Below are positions 1 through 7,758 of a stretch of DNA of 37,758 nucleotides, piece by piece. Position 1 is the stretch's first letter, and every line of letters begins with the position of its first letter. The stretch comes from Saccharothrix sp. (GTDB lineage: Bacteria > Actinomycetota > Actinomycetes > Mycobacteriales > Pseudonocardiaceae): NCBI RefSeq assembly GCF_031180885.1, contig NZ_JAPSLK010000073.1, positions 1-37,758 on the forward strand, in the 5' to 3' direction. Both the position numbers and the translations under genes were made by a program. Below the pieces are notes generated by a model. It had not been told where the DNA came from and ran no database searches. It saw only the letters and a program-made list of their open reading frames with translations.

Positions 1-70
1 ACGCGCTGCGCGCTCTCAAGATCAAAAGCGCCTCGCCGGCGGGCAGACCACCGATGGGGGAGGAAGGGCG

Positions 71-219
71 TCGGTTCCCCCACCGCATGGCCTGGCAAAG
101 CCAACCACAGATTCCCCGGGTGCCGCTAAAAACTTTTGCTCGTTCCTCGCAAAACTTTTTGGCGGCACCCGGGGAATCTGTGGTAGCCCTTCGGGCAGGC
201 CATACGGTGGGGGAACCGA
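71..219. repeat. Long imperfect inverted repeat (possible MITE/REP-like hairpin)
   Basis: The left arm (71-139) and right arm (149-219) are near-perfect reverse complements around a 9-nt loop at 140-148. The inner arms hold CACAGATTCCCCGGGTGCCGC and an A/T-rich AAAACTTTTGC block. The outer arms hold TCGGTTCCCCCACCG. A short bulge of unmatched sequence separates the two parts. It has no transposase and encodes no convincing protein. It sits downstream of the minus-strand lysE gene, so it could act as a strong transcript terminator, or be a non-autonomous mobile palindrome. Copy number elsewhere cannot be seen here. Confidence 0.85.
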
Positions 220-240
220 AGCCCAGCCGTGGCTGGGAGC

Positions 241-312
241 AGCCCGCCGCGCGGAGCGCGGCCTAATAGCAGCCGCTGCGCGGCGAAAAACAAGCCGCTG
301 TGCGGCGAACCA
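241..312. repeat. Small GC-rich palindromes and paired GCCGCTGYGCGGCGAA repeats
   Basis: CCGCGCGGAGCGCGG (about 248-262) can fold on itself. Two nearly identical 16-mers, GCCGCTGCGCGGCGAA and GCCGCTGTGCGGCGAA, lie at about 272-287 and 294-309, each with its own internal dyad. They end just short of the lysE stop codon and probably act with the larger hairpin as the 3' end of that transcript. No gene is supported between position 1 and the end of lysE. Confidence 0.5.
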
Positions 313-316
313 CGAG

Positions 317-892
317 CTAGACCACCAAGGAGACACCGGTCGCCGTCACCACGACGGCGACCGCTCCGTCCAACACCCGCCACGCCGAGGGCCGCGCGAA
401 CACCCCCGACAGCCACCGCGCGCCGAACCCAAGGCAGCTGAACCACAGCACGCTCGCCGCCATCGCCCCCACCGCGAACCACCACCGCTCGCCGCCGAAC
501 CCGGTCGACGCCGTCCCCAGCAGCAACACCGTGTCCAGGTACACGTGCGGGTTCAGCCAGGTCAGCGCCAGGCACGTCAGGATCGTCCCGCCCGCGCCCC
601 CGACCAGCACCCCCGGCCGCAGCATCCGCCGCACCGCCAGCACCCCGTACCCGACCAGGAACGCCGCCCCGAACCAGCGCACCACCTCCAACACCGCCGG
701 CCAAGCGCTCAACACCGTCCCCACGCCACCGACCCCGACCGCGATGAGCAGGGCGTCGGACACCGCGCAGATCGCCACGATCGCCGGAACCCCTTGCCGC
801 AGCACGCCTTGCCGCAACACCAGCGCGTTCTGCGCCCCGATGACGACGATCAACGACAACCCCATGCCGAGCCCGGCCAGCAACGCGTGCAT
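317..892 (-). CDS. lysE: LysE/ArgO-family amino-acid exporter
   Basis: The 191-residue protein is predicted to export basic amino acids (lysine/arginine) across the cytoplasmic membrane. It opens with LLAGLGMGLSLIVVIGAQNALVLRQG-like sequence, matching the LysE/ArgO signature IGAQNAxVLRQG. It has about five or six hydrophobic segments, and the family's LTWLNPHVYLDTVLLLG motif lies mid-protein. The length is normal for the family (about 190-210 residues). ATG at 892 is used here, but GTG codons at 901 and 895 are in frame and no strong ribosome site decides between them. The gene is divergent from a lysG-type regulator with only about 70 bp between, the classic lysE/lysG arrangement, so it is probably induced by high intracellular basic amino acids. 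Substrate preference is inferred from family and context. Confidence 0.93.
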   Translation of the reverse strand: MHALLAGLGMGLSLIVVIGAQNALVLRQGVLRQGVPAIVAICAVSDALLIAVGVGGVGTVLSAWPAVLEVVRWFGAAFLVGYGVLAVRRMLRPGVLVGGAGGTILTCLALTWLNPHVYLDTVLLLGTASTGFGGERWWFAVGAMAASVLWFSCLGFGARWLSGVFARPSAWRVLDGAVAVVVTATGVSLVV

Positions 893-932
893 CACGTCCA
901 CCGACGCTAAGAACGCATCGACGATAAGACCA

Positions 933-958
933 GCTAAACTTCCTTAACTATCATTAGC
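933..958. promoter_or_regulatory. Candidate LysG operator between lysE and lysG
   Basis: The divergent intergenic region is AT-rich compared with the surroundings. It contains the inverted repeat GCTAA (933-937) and TTAGC (954-958), with T-rich sequence between. LysR-type regulators bind such dyads between divergent genes, so this is the natural LysG site. The assignment is by position and symmetry only. Confidence 0.5.
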
Positions 959-965
959 CACCGTG

Positions 966-1820
966 ATGCTCGACCCGGAAGCCGTCCGCACCCTCCTCGC
1001 CGTCGTCGACGAGGGCACCCTCGACGCCGCCGCCAAAGCCCTGCACGTGACACCCAGCGCCGTCAGCCAACGCATCAAAGCGCTGGAACAACGCACCGGC
1101 CGCGTCCTCCTGGTCCGCACCAAACCCGCCCGCCTCACCGAGTCCGGCCACGTGATCGCCCGCTACGGCCGCCAACTGGCCCTCCTCGAACAGGACACCG
1201 CGACCGGGCTCGGCCTGACCGAGTCGCCCACCGCGATCCAGGTCGCCGTCAACGCGGACTCGCTCAACACCTGGTTCCGCGCCGTGGTCCGCGAACTGGC
1301 GAGCAACGACGACATCGTCCTCGGCGTGCTCCGCGACGACCAGGACCACACCGCCGAAGCCCTCCGCCAAGGCCTGGTCGTCGCGGCCGTCACGTCGTCA
1401 CCGCAGCCGGTCCAGGGGTGCAGCGTCCGTCCGCTCGGGAACATGCGCTACCACGCCATGGCCGCCAAAGCGTGCGCGAAACGCTGGCAGGGCAAGGACT
1501 TGTCCACCATCCCGGTCGTGGTCTTCGACGAGAAGGACGACCTCCAAGACGCGTTCTGCCGCCAGATCACCGGCAACCCCGCCTCCGCCCACCGCCACTA
1601 CCTCCCCGACGGCCCGGTGTTCGAGGACGCCGTGGTCGCCGGCGCCGGGTGGGCGCTGTTGAGCGAACACCAGATCAAACGCCACCGGGGCCTGGTGCAC
1701 CTGTTCCCCGACACCCCGGTCGACGTCCCCTTGCACTGGCAGCAATGGAAACTGGACTCGCCGCCCCTGCAAGTGGTGGCCGACGCCGTCGCCCGCGCCG
1801 CACGATCCGAACTCCACTAG
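966..1820 (+). CDS. lysG: LysR-family regulator, LysG/ArgP type
   Basis: The 284-residue protein has an N-terminal winged helix-turn-helix (about residues 4-62), with the LysR pattern AAAKALHVTPSAVSQRIKALEQRTGRVLLVR, followed by a substrate-binding domain. The ArgP/LysG-like features include the start LDPEAVRTLLAVVDEGTLDAAAK and the segment DGPVFEDAVVAGAGWALL near the end. Length matches ArgP/LysG (about 290 residues). GTG at 963 is immediately upstream and in frame, so the start is uncertain by one codon. Divergence from lysE suggests it activates the exporter when lysine, arginine or histidine accumulates, through a site in the shared intergenic region. That regulation is inferred from the family. 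Confidence 0.92.
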   Translation: MLDPEAVRTLLAVVDEGTLDAAAKALHVTPSAVSQRIKALEQRTGRVLLVRTKPARLTESGHVIARYGRQLALLEQDTATGLGLTESPTAIQVAVNADSLNTWFRAVVRELASNDDIVLGVLRDDQDHTAEALRQGLVVAAVTSSPQPVQGCSVRPLGNMRYHAMAAKACAKRWQGKDLSTIPVVVFDEKDDLQDAFCRQITGNPASAHRHYLPDGPVFEDAVVAGAGWALLSEHQIKRHRGLVHLFPDTPVDVPLHWQQWKLDSPPLQVVADAVARAARSELH

Positions 1821-1831
1821 GCTGCGACGCC

Positions 1832-2470
1832 ATGGGTGACCCCATCACACCGGGTGAGTTCACCGCACCCGACTGGCACGTGCTCGGCGAAGGCGCCTGC
1901 GCCTTCTTCCGCACCGACTCCTTCGCCGACAGCGCCCGCCTGGTGCAGTCCCTCACCACGCTCCCGGTTCACCCGGACGTGGACATCCGGCCCGACGGCG
2001 TCCTGGTCCGCCTGCTCACCACGACCCCCGAGTACTGCGGCCTCACCACCGACGACCTCGACGCCGCCCACCGCATCTCCGCACTGGCCACCGGCCTCGG
2101 CCTGCTCTCGGACCACTCCCGCGTCCAAACCGTCCAGGTCACCATCGACGCCCTGGACATCCCCGCCTTGATGCGGTTTTGGGCCGCCGTCCTGGACTAC
2201 GTGCCCCGCCCCGACAACCCCGACGAAGACCTGATCGACCCCCGCGGCCGCGGAACTTCCCTGTGGTTCCAACAAATGGACGCCCCACGCCCGCAACGCA
2301 ACCGCCTGCACTTCGACGTCTGGGTGCCCTTCTCCCAAGCACCGCAACGCATCCAGGCCGCCCTCGACGCCGGCGGCCACCTCGTCACCGACGAACACGC
2401 CCCGTCCTGGTGGGTGCTCGCCGACCCCGAGGGCAACGAAGTCTGCATCGCGACCGTCGAAGGCCGCTGA
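1832..2470 (+). CDS. Two-part protein: pterin-dehydratase-like N-terminus plus VOC/glyoxalase domain
   Basis: The 212-residue cytoplasmic protein has a first half (about residues 15-95) resembling the pterin-4a-carbinolamine dehydratase fold. It reads FADSARLVQSLTTLPVHPDVDIRPDGVLVRL, with DLDAAHRISALATGLGL after it. The second half (about 100-212) is a VOC/glyoxalase-like domain, with VQVTIDALDIPALMRFWAAVL, RLHFDVWVP and a C-terminal WVLADPEGNEVCIATVEGR. This two-domain layout is common in actinobacteria and has no firmly established reaction. ATG at 1832 begins a few bases after lysG stops, so co-transcription is possible. The stop codon lies in the first copy of a 15-bp triple repeat. No substrate can be assigned. 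Confidence 0.85.
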   Translation: MGDPITPGEFTAPDWHVLGEGACAFFRTDSFADSARLVQSLTTLPVHPDVDIRPDGVLVRLLTTTPEYCGLTTDDLDAAHRISALATGLGLLSDHSRVQTVQVTIDALDIPALMRFWAAVLDYVPRPDNPDEDLIDPRGRGTSLWFQQMDAPRPQRNRLHFDVWVPFSQAPQRIQAALDAGGHLVTDEHAPSWWVLADPEGNEVCIATVEGR

Positions 2471-2510
2471 CTCACCGCACGCTGACTCACCGCACGCTGA
2501 CTCACCGCAC
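2466..2510. repeat. Triple 15-bp tandem repeat at convergent gene ends
   Basis: Three perfect copies of GCTGACTCACCGCAC run from 2466 to 2510. The stop codon of the VOC gene lies in copy one, and the stop codon of the opposing gene (2502-2504) lies in copy three. Each copy carries the same stop triplet for both strands. Confidence 0.95.
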
Positions 2511-3638
2511 CCGGAACCCGATCCCCGCCTGCACCAGCCGCCCGGTCAACGCGTCCCCCATCGCCACCGCCGTCGTCACCTGGCCGGCGGTCGCCGGCAA
2601 CTCGTCGAAAGCCAGGCACAGCGCCGATTCCCCGAGCATCTTCGCCGTCTCGCCGTAGCCGGGGTCGCCGCCGGACACCTCGGTCACCACCCGCTGCCCG
2701 CCGCCCTCGCCGAAGAACAGCACCTTGAACCACGACCGCGCCCGCTGCTCCGCACTCGGCCCCGACCCGGGCTTGCGCCGGTCCAACAGCCACCGCCGCA
2801 CCGGCGGCACCTGCGCCAACCCCATCAACGCGCCAACCCCACCCACCAGACCCACCGCCACGGGCAACCGGCGCACCGCGATGTGGTGGCTGTAGGTGAA
2901 CGACGGCCCGTACCGGTCCAGCGCCGCGGCCGAGCGCAGCACGATCTGCGGGTCGATGGTCGGCGCGGGCAGCGCCCACGCGCCCACCCGCCGGTCGAAC
3001 CGGGGTGCGCCGACCTTCCCCCGCACCACCCGACCGGCCGGCCGCCCCTCCACCGACCGCCGCCGCCTGGCCGTCTCCGCCATCGACCGCCACCGGGAGA
3101 ACGCGGTCACCGCCGAGTGGAAAGTCCCGCCCGAGAACGTGCCCGACGCGGTGACGAACCCCTCCACCGTCAACGGCACACCCTCCGGCAACTGCCGCAC
3201 CGTGAAGTGGACGCCCAGGTCGTAGGGCACGGAATCGAATCCGCACGCGTGCACCAGGCGCGCCCCGGACTCCACCGCCGCCTCGTGGTGGCGCAGGTAG
3301 GTCCGGTCGACGAACTCGGGCTCGCCGGTCAGGTCCACGTAGTCCGTCCCGGCCCGTGCACACGCCGCGACCAACCCGTCCCCGTACTGGATGTACGGCC
3401 CCACCGTCGTGATCACCACCCGGGTGGACTCGGCGACCGCCCGCAACGAACCCTCATCGTTGACATCGGCCACCAGGACGTCCGGCTCCCCGGCCAATCC
3501 CGCGCGCACCGCGTCCAGCCGTCCCCGGTCCCGCCCCGCCAACGCCCACCGCGCACCGGCGGGCAGGTGCCCCGCCAGGTACTCGGCGGTGAGCCGGCCG
3601 GTGAAGCCCGTAGCACCGAACAGCACGAGGTCGTACAT
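2502..3638 (-). CDS. Saccharopine dehydrogenase-like NAD(P)-binding protein (trans-acting enoyl reductase type)
   Basis: The 378-residue protein has an N-terminal Rossmann fold, with YDLVLFGATGFTGRLTAEYLA at residues 2-22 and WALAGRDRGRLDAV after it. This is followed by the TVGPYIQYGDGLVAACARAGTDYVDLTGE signature of the saccharopine-dehydrogenase-like family that includes mycobacterial trans-acting enoyl reductases. HACGFDSVPYDLG is a further family motif. It is probably an NAD(P)H-dependent oxidoreductase acting on a lipid or acyl substrate, possibly membrane-associated through the hydrophobic stretch near residue 265. ATG at 3638 is chosen because GGGAGGG lies just upstream. An open frame extends to 3719 but has no such site. 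The gene converges on the VOC gene. Substrate unknown. Confidence 0.88.
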   Translation of the reverse strand: MYDLVLFGATGFTGRLTAEYLAGHLPAGARWALAGRDRGRLDAVRAGLAGEPDVLVADVNDEGSLRAVAESTRVVITTVGPYIQYGDGLVAACARAGTDYVDLTGEPEFVDRTYLRHHEAAVESGARLVHACGFDSVPYDLGVHFTVRQLPEGVPLTVEGFVTASGTFSGGTFHSAVTAFSRWRSMAETARRRRSVEGRPAGRVVRGKVGAPRFDRRVGAWALPAPTIDPQIVLRSAAALDRYGPSFTYSHHIAVRRLPVAVGLVGGVGALMGLAQVPPVRRWLLDRRKPGSGPSAEQRARSWFKVLFFGEGGGQRVVTEVSGGDPGYGETAKMLGESALCLAFDELPATAGQVTTAVAMGDALTGRLVQAGIGFRVR

Positions 3639-3810
3639 GCGCAAGCCCTCCCGAAATTCTTCCACGACGACAACGACGTCATTTTCGCCGGGTGACGGCG
3701 TTAGCGCGCAGTTCACCATCCCGCCGCCACGCGATCACCGCACCGTGCCCGCGCGTCCCTACCGTTCGCCGGGCCCTTGTCCGGCACATCAGGAAGCGAA
3801 GGGTTGAGGC

Positions 3811-3975
3811 ATGCGGGGTCGCAAGGCCAGGCTCCCCCTCGCGGTCGTCGCCGTCGGCGTCGTCACCGCGGCCACCCTCATCGTCGTCGCCGGCTCCGAC
3901 CACCTCCCGTCCGCCTCGGCGGCCACGTTCACGTTCACCCCGATCGCGGACACCTGCGTCGACAGCACCGCTGCC
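3811..3975 (+). pseudogene. Remnant: N-terminus of a secreted protein
   Basis: GTTGAGG precedes ATG at 3811. The product opens with MRGRKARLPLAVVAVGVVTA and further hydrophobic residues, a signal peptide ending near SASA-ATF. It continues with FTFTPIADTCVDSTA, which resembles the start of a DNRLRE/CBM-like surface domain of secreted actinobacterial proteins. Homology stops at about 3975, where the sequence runs straight into unrelated MFS-like sequence in another frame. The reading frame ends at 4014. This is best read as the 5' stub of a secreted CAZyme-type gene lost by deletion. Confidence 0.6.
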
Positions 3976-4268
3976 CTGTGCCATCCACGCCCGTGCGTCC
4001 TTCGGCGTTCTTGAACTTGTTCCGGGACAACAAGATCCGGCGTGTTGTTGTTGCGGCGGCGGTGCTGGGTCTGGCCACCATCGGTGACGGTTTCGTGTAC
4101 CTGTTGCTGCAGAAGCGGGAGAACCTGGCCATCGGCTGGTTCCCGCTGCTGACCCTCGGCACGAGCCTGGTCTGCCTGTTGCTGGCCGCACCTCTGGGCG
4201 CTCTCGCCGACCGCGTCGGACGGCTGCCGGTCATGCTCGGCGGCTATGTCGCTTTGGCCGCCGCCCCG
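3976..4268 (+). pseudogene. Remnant: internal piece of an MFS transporter
   Basis: In one frame this encodes FLNLFRDNKIRRVVVAAAVL, then TIGDGFVYLLLQ, WFPLLTLGTSLVCLLLAAPL and GALADRVGRLPVMLGGYVALAA. That is the central loop plus about three membrane segments of a major facilitator. GALADRVGRLPVM is the duplicated MFS motif A of the second half. Neither the N-terminal half nor the C-terminus is present, and both edges are abrupt joins to other remnants. Codons use more G/T in third positions than the neighbouring intact genes, hinting at a different origin or age. It is not expected to be functional. Confidence 0.65.
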
Positions 4269-4294
4269 TCTTCGACCACCGTCACGTCAGGCCC

Positions 4295-4770
4295 CGTGAC
4301 CGGCCCAAACTCCAAGTCCTCAGCAACGGCACGCTTTCGACGGTTTCGCGCACCGATCCGTCCTGCCCGCGCGAGCTGACCGTCCAGCGCTGCGACCGGG
4401 CTGACGCGGCCGGCGGCACCATCTCGTGCGTGCGGCCGGCGAGGGCGTTGAAGGCCGGGGAGTTGGCTGTTCTCGATTCGTCGTTGAAGGTGCTGCGGCC
4501 GGTGCGGTTGACGGATTTTCCGAACCGGACGCGGGTGTCCGCCAGTGGCCAGATGGTCGGGTGGACGTTGTTCGTGGACGGACACTCTCCCGGACGATCA
4601 TGCCGTTGGCCGAGACGCGGAGTGTGGATGACCAGCCGGCGTGGATCGACGGATCGACTGTGGGGTACGGGATGCAGCGGGCGGACGGGGTGAACGACGT
4701 GTGGTCGGTGCCGGCGGACGGGAGCGGTTCTCCGGCGGTCCTGGTCCCCGAGGCGAACTCCCCCGCGCCG
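4295..4770 (+). pseudogene. Remnant: TolB/WD40-like beta-propeller protein, internally deleted
   Basis: From 4295 one frame reads LQVLSNGTLSTVSRTDPSCP, then ISCVRPARALKAGELAVLDS and RTRVSASGQMVGWTLFVDGHS, ending near 4585. A different frame then continues from about 4588 with MPLAETRSVDDQPAWIDGST and NDVWSVPADGSGSPAVLVPE. Together they look like two blades of a secreted TolB-like propeller with the middle deleted and the frame changed. By chance the second frame stays open into the GH92 gene, giving a misleading joint reading frame from 4426 to 7755. The GH92 gene has its own ribosome site and signal peptide. Confidence 0.6.
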
Positions 4771-4782
4771 CTCCAGGCGCGG
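4763..4782 (+). terminator. GC hairpin after the TolB-like remnant
   Basis: CCGCGCC (4763-4769) and GGCGCGG (4776-4782) form a perfect 7-bp stem with a 6-nt loop, at the point where propeller homology fades. There is no T-tract. It is probably the original terminator of the lost gene. Confidence 0.45.
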
Positions 4783-4823
4783 CCTCCGGCCCCCGGTATC
4801 CATTGTCCCATGAACCACCGACA
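4781..4823 (+). repeat. Copy 1 of a roughly 43-bp element also found after the GH87 gene
   Basis: The segment starts GGCCTCCGGCCC, continues with CCATTGTCCCA at about 4799-4810, and ends ACCGACA. A closely matching copy with the same three blocks in order lies at 18000-18040, immediately after the GH87 stop codon. Both copies sit just beyond the 3' end of a secreted-protein gene or its remnant. Confidence 0.65.
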
Positions 4824-4949
4824 ATCCCGTCGCCACCGCCACCGCCACCGCCGCCACCACCACCGCGGCCAGATCGCCGCTGGCAGGTGGCGGGGGATGA
4901 CCCGGGCGGCGGGTATCGGAGGTTGCCGTTCGGGTGGGAAAATCGGCGC

Positions 4950-4963
4950 TGACAACGTTGTCA
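4950..4963. promoter_or_regulatory. Perfect 14-bp palindrome TGACAACGTTGTCA, candidate LacI-family operator
   Basis: The palindrome is centred on CG, 27 bp before the GH92 start. Its sequence and length match the general form of LacI-family operators that control CAZyme genes in actinobacteria. No LacI-type regulator is encoded in this window, so the repressor would have to act from elsewhere. Confidence 0.65.
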
Positions 4964-4989
4964 CCCCTCCTACCCTGCGGGAGGAACCC

Positions 4990-7755
4990 ATGCGCCTGCA
5001 CTCCGCAGCCGTCGCATTCCTGACCCTCGCGGCCCTCGCCCTGCCGCCCACCACCGCCACCGCTGACCCAGCCACCGCCAGGCCGTCCGCCACCGCCACG
5101 CCCACCCCCGCCGCTACGCCCGGCGGCGCGCCCAGCCCGACCGCGATCGCCGACCCGGCCCAGCACGTCAACCCGTTCGTCGGCACCAAACCCGGCGGCC
5201 CCGACTTCGGGCACGGCGGCGGCGCCGGCAACACGTTCCCAGGAGCCGTCGCCCCCTTCGGCATGCTCCAGTGGAGCCCCGACACCGTCACCCACCAGCA
5301 CGGCGGCTACCACTACGACGACAACCGCATCCGGGGCTTCAGCCTCACCCACCTGTCCGGCCCCGGCTGCAGCGACTTCGGCAACGTCCCCTTCATGCCC
5401 GCCCTCGGCACCACCCCCGCCTCCCACTCCACCTTCTCCCACATCAACGAACAAGCCGCCCCCGGCTACTACGCCGTCACCTTCGACAACGGCATCCGCA
5501 CCGAACTGACCGCCGACCAGCGCTCCGGCATCGCCCGCTTCACCTACCCCACCGGCCAACGAGCCTCCCTCTCCGTCGACGCCGCCCGAGCCTTCAACGC
5601 CGCCAGCGGCTCCATCACCGTCGGCACCAACACCCTCTCCGGCTACACCGACAGCGGCGGGTTCTGCGGCACGCGCAACCGCTACCGCCTCCACTTCCAC
5701 GTCACCTTCGACCACCCGTTCAGCACGACCGCCGTGGTCCAAGGCGACACCGTCGACCCCACCCGCCGCACGATCGAGGGCACCAGCCGGACCACCATCC
5801 CGCCGGCCCCCAAGACCCCGCAGTCGCAGCACATCCCGCCGTCACCCCCGACCACCCAGGACGTGCAACCCTTCGCCGCCGCCGCGTTCGTCTCCTTCAA
5901 CGCCACAACGGTCACCGCGCGCGTCGGCATCTCGTTCGTCAGCCTCGACGGCGCGAAGGCCAACCTGGCCGCCGAGACCGGCACGAAGTCCTTCGACGAG
6001 GTCCGCACCCGGTCCCGCGCCGCCTGGAACGGCTGGCTGAGCCGCATCGACGTCACCGGCGGCACCACCGCCCAACTCGGCACCCTCTACACGTCCCTGT
6101 ACCACTCCCTCCTGCACCCCAACGTCTTCAGCGACGTCGACCGCCGTTACACCGGCTTCGACGGCCAAGTCCACACCACCGCCACCACCCAGTACGCGAA
6201 CTTCTCCGGCTGGGACGTCTACCGCTCCCAGATAGCCCTGATCGCCCTCCTCGCCCCGCGGGAAGCCGCCGACATCGCCCAGTCCGCGGTCAACCAGGCC
6301 GCGCAGGGCGGCTACTTCGACCGCTGGACGGTCGCCAACGGCGGCACGGGCGTGATGAACGGCGACCCGATGGCCGTCATCGTCTCGACCATCCACGCGT
6401 TCGGCGGCACGTCGTTCGACTCCGCCCAAGCCCTGACCCGCATGGTCAACGGCGTCAACGACATCCGCCAACGCCCAGGCTGGTTGCAGTTCAACAACTA
6501 CGGCTACGTCCCGACCGGCCTGCCCGACGTGTGGGGCTCCGCCGCCACTACCCTCGAATACACCAGCGCGGACTTCGCCATCTCCCAGTTCGCCGCCCGC
6601 CTCGGCGACCCCGCCACCGCCGAGAACTTCCTGCGCCGCGCCCAGAACTGGCGCAACATCTTCGAGTCCGGCGCGAAGTACCTCAAACCCCGCAACACCG
6701 ACCTGTCGTGGCCGCCGTTCAGCCCGACGCAGGAGAACGAGTACGTCGAGGGCAACGCCGCCCAGTACACGTGGATGGTCCCCTACAACCACCGCGGCCT
6801 GTTCGACGCCATGGGCGGCAACGCGAACGTGGTGTCCCGTTTGGACACTTTCTTCACCGAGCTGAACGCCGGCCCCAAGAAGCCCTACGCCTACCTGGGC
6901 AACGAACCCACTCTCAACACACCCTGGGCCTACGCCTACGCCGGCGCGCCCGCCAAGACCCAGGACGTGGTCCGCCGCGCGCTGACGTCGATCTTCCGGC
7001 CGGTGCCCGAAGGCCTGGTGGGCAACGACGACCTGGGCCAGATGTCGTCGTGGGCGGTATGGGCCGCGCTGGGCATGTACCCGCAGACGCCGGGCCGCGC
7101 TGAACTGGTGCTGGCCAGCCCGCAGTTCCCGTCCGCCCGAATCACCCGAGGCAACGGCCCTACGATCACCGTCACCGCACCGGCCGCCTCGGACTCGGCC
7201 AAATACGTCCAATCCCTGCGCGTCAACGGAGTGCCGTCGACCAAACCGTGGCTCCCCGCCTCCCTGATCACGGACGGCGGCACGGTCGACTTCACCCTCG
7301 GCACCACGCCGACCTCATGGGGCAGCGCACCGGCCGACGCACCCCCGTCCCACGACGTCGGCCCGTACCCACCCCGCTCCGGCGCCATCACGGGTCTCGC
7401 GTCGAAGTGCGCCGACGCCGATCCGAGCATCGCGGGCAACGGCGCCCCGGTCCGGCTGTGGGACTGCAACGGCACCCCGGCACAGCAGTGGACGCTGGCC
7501 TCAGACGGCACCGTCCGCGCCCTCGGCCGGTGCCTGGACGTCAGCGGCAGCGGCCGGAGCAACGGCACCAAGGTGCAGCTGTGGGAGTGCAACGCCACGG
7601 GCGCGCAGCAGTGGTGGCCCCGCCCCGGCGGCGCGCTGGTGAACCCGCCGTCGGGCAAGTGCCTGGACGTGCCGAACAGCAACACCGCGAACGGCGTCCA
7701 GCTCCAGATCTACGACTGCAACGGCACCGGCGCCCAACAGTGGCGCCTGCCCTGA
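4990..7755 (+). CDS. Secreted GH92 alpha-mannosidase with C-terminal ricin-type (CBM13) lectin domain
   Basis: The 921-residue protein has an N-terminal signal peptide (MRLHSAAVAFLTLAALALPP) and a Thr/Pro/Ala-rich linker. A GH92 catalytic region spans about residues 55-790, with NPFVGTKPGGPDFGHGGGAG, PGAVAPFGMLQWSPDT and GFSLTHLSGPGCSDFGN. NEYVEGNAAQYTWMVPYN carries the presumed catalytic acid E587. GNDDLGQMSSWAVWAALGMYP (D680/D681) corresponds to the catalytic-base segment. The last 125 residues are a beta-trefoil lectin with three QxW repeats (QQWTL, QQWWP, QQWRLP). The family removes alpha-1,2/1,3-linked mannose from yeast or fungal mannan, usually with Ca2+. GGGAGGA before ATG 4990 sets the start. 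A palindromic operator upstream suggests repression in the absence of substrate. Confidence 0.95.
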   Translation: MRLHSAAVAFLTLAALALPPTTATADPATARPSATATPTPAATPGGAPSPTAIADPAQHVNPFVGTKPGGPDFGHGGGAGNTFPGAVAPFGMLQWSPDTVTHQHGGYHYDDNRIRGFSLTHLSGPGCSDFGNVPFMPALGTTPASHSTFSHINEQAAPGYYAVTFDNGIRTELTADQRSGIARFTYPTGQRASLSVDAARAFNAASGSITVGTNTLSGYTDSGGFCGTRNRYRLHFHVTFDHPFSTTAVVQGDTVDPTRRTIEGTSRTTIPPAPKTPQSQHIPPSPPTTQDVQPFAAAAFVSFNATTVTARVGISFVSLDGAKANLAAETGTKSFDEVRTRSRAAWNGWLSRIDVTGGTTAQLGTLYTSLYHSLLHPNVFSDVDRRYTGFDGQVHTTATTQYANFSGWDVYRSQIALIALLAPREAADIAQSAVNQAAQGGYFDRWTVANGGTGVMNGDPMAVIVSTIHAFGGTSFDSAQALTRMVNGVNDIRQRPGWLQFNNYGYVPTGLPDVWGSAATTLEYTSADFAISQFAARLGDPATAENFLRRAQNWRNIFESGAKYLKPRNTDLSWPPFSPTQENEYVEGNAAQYTWMVPYNHRGLFDAMGGNANVVSRLDTFFTELNAGPKKPYAYLGNEPTLNTPWAYAYAGAPAKTQDVVRRALTSIFRPVPEGLVGNDDLGQMSSWAVWAALGMYPQTPGRAELVLASPQFPSARITRGNGPTITVTAPAASDSAKYVQSLRVNGVPSTKPWLPASLITDGGTVDFTLGTTPTSWGSAPADAPPSHDVGPYPPRSGAITGLASKCADADPSIAGNGAPVRLWDCNGTPAQQWTLASDGTVRALGRCLDVSGSGRSNGTKVQLWECNATGAQQWWPRPGGALVNPPSGKCLDVPNSNTANGVQLQIYDCNGTGAQQWRLP

Positions 7756-7758
7756 CCC

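Noticed and set aside
4426..7755. A single 1109-residue protein joining TolB-like sequence to GH92
   Set aside because: The GH92 gene has its own GGGAGGA ribosome site, ATG and signal peptide at 4990. The upstream part is a frameshifted remnant, and the region between encodes no domain.
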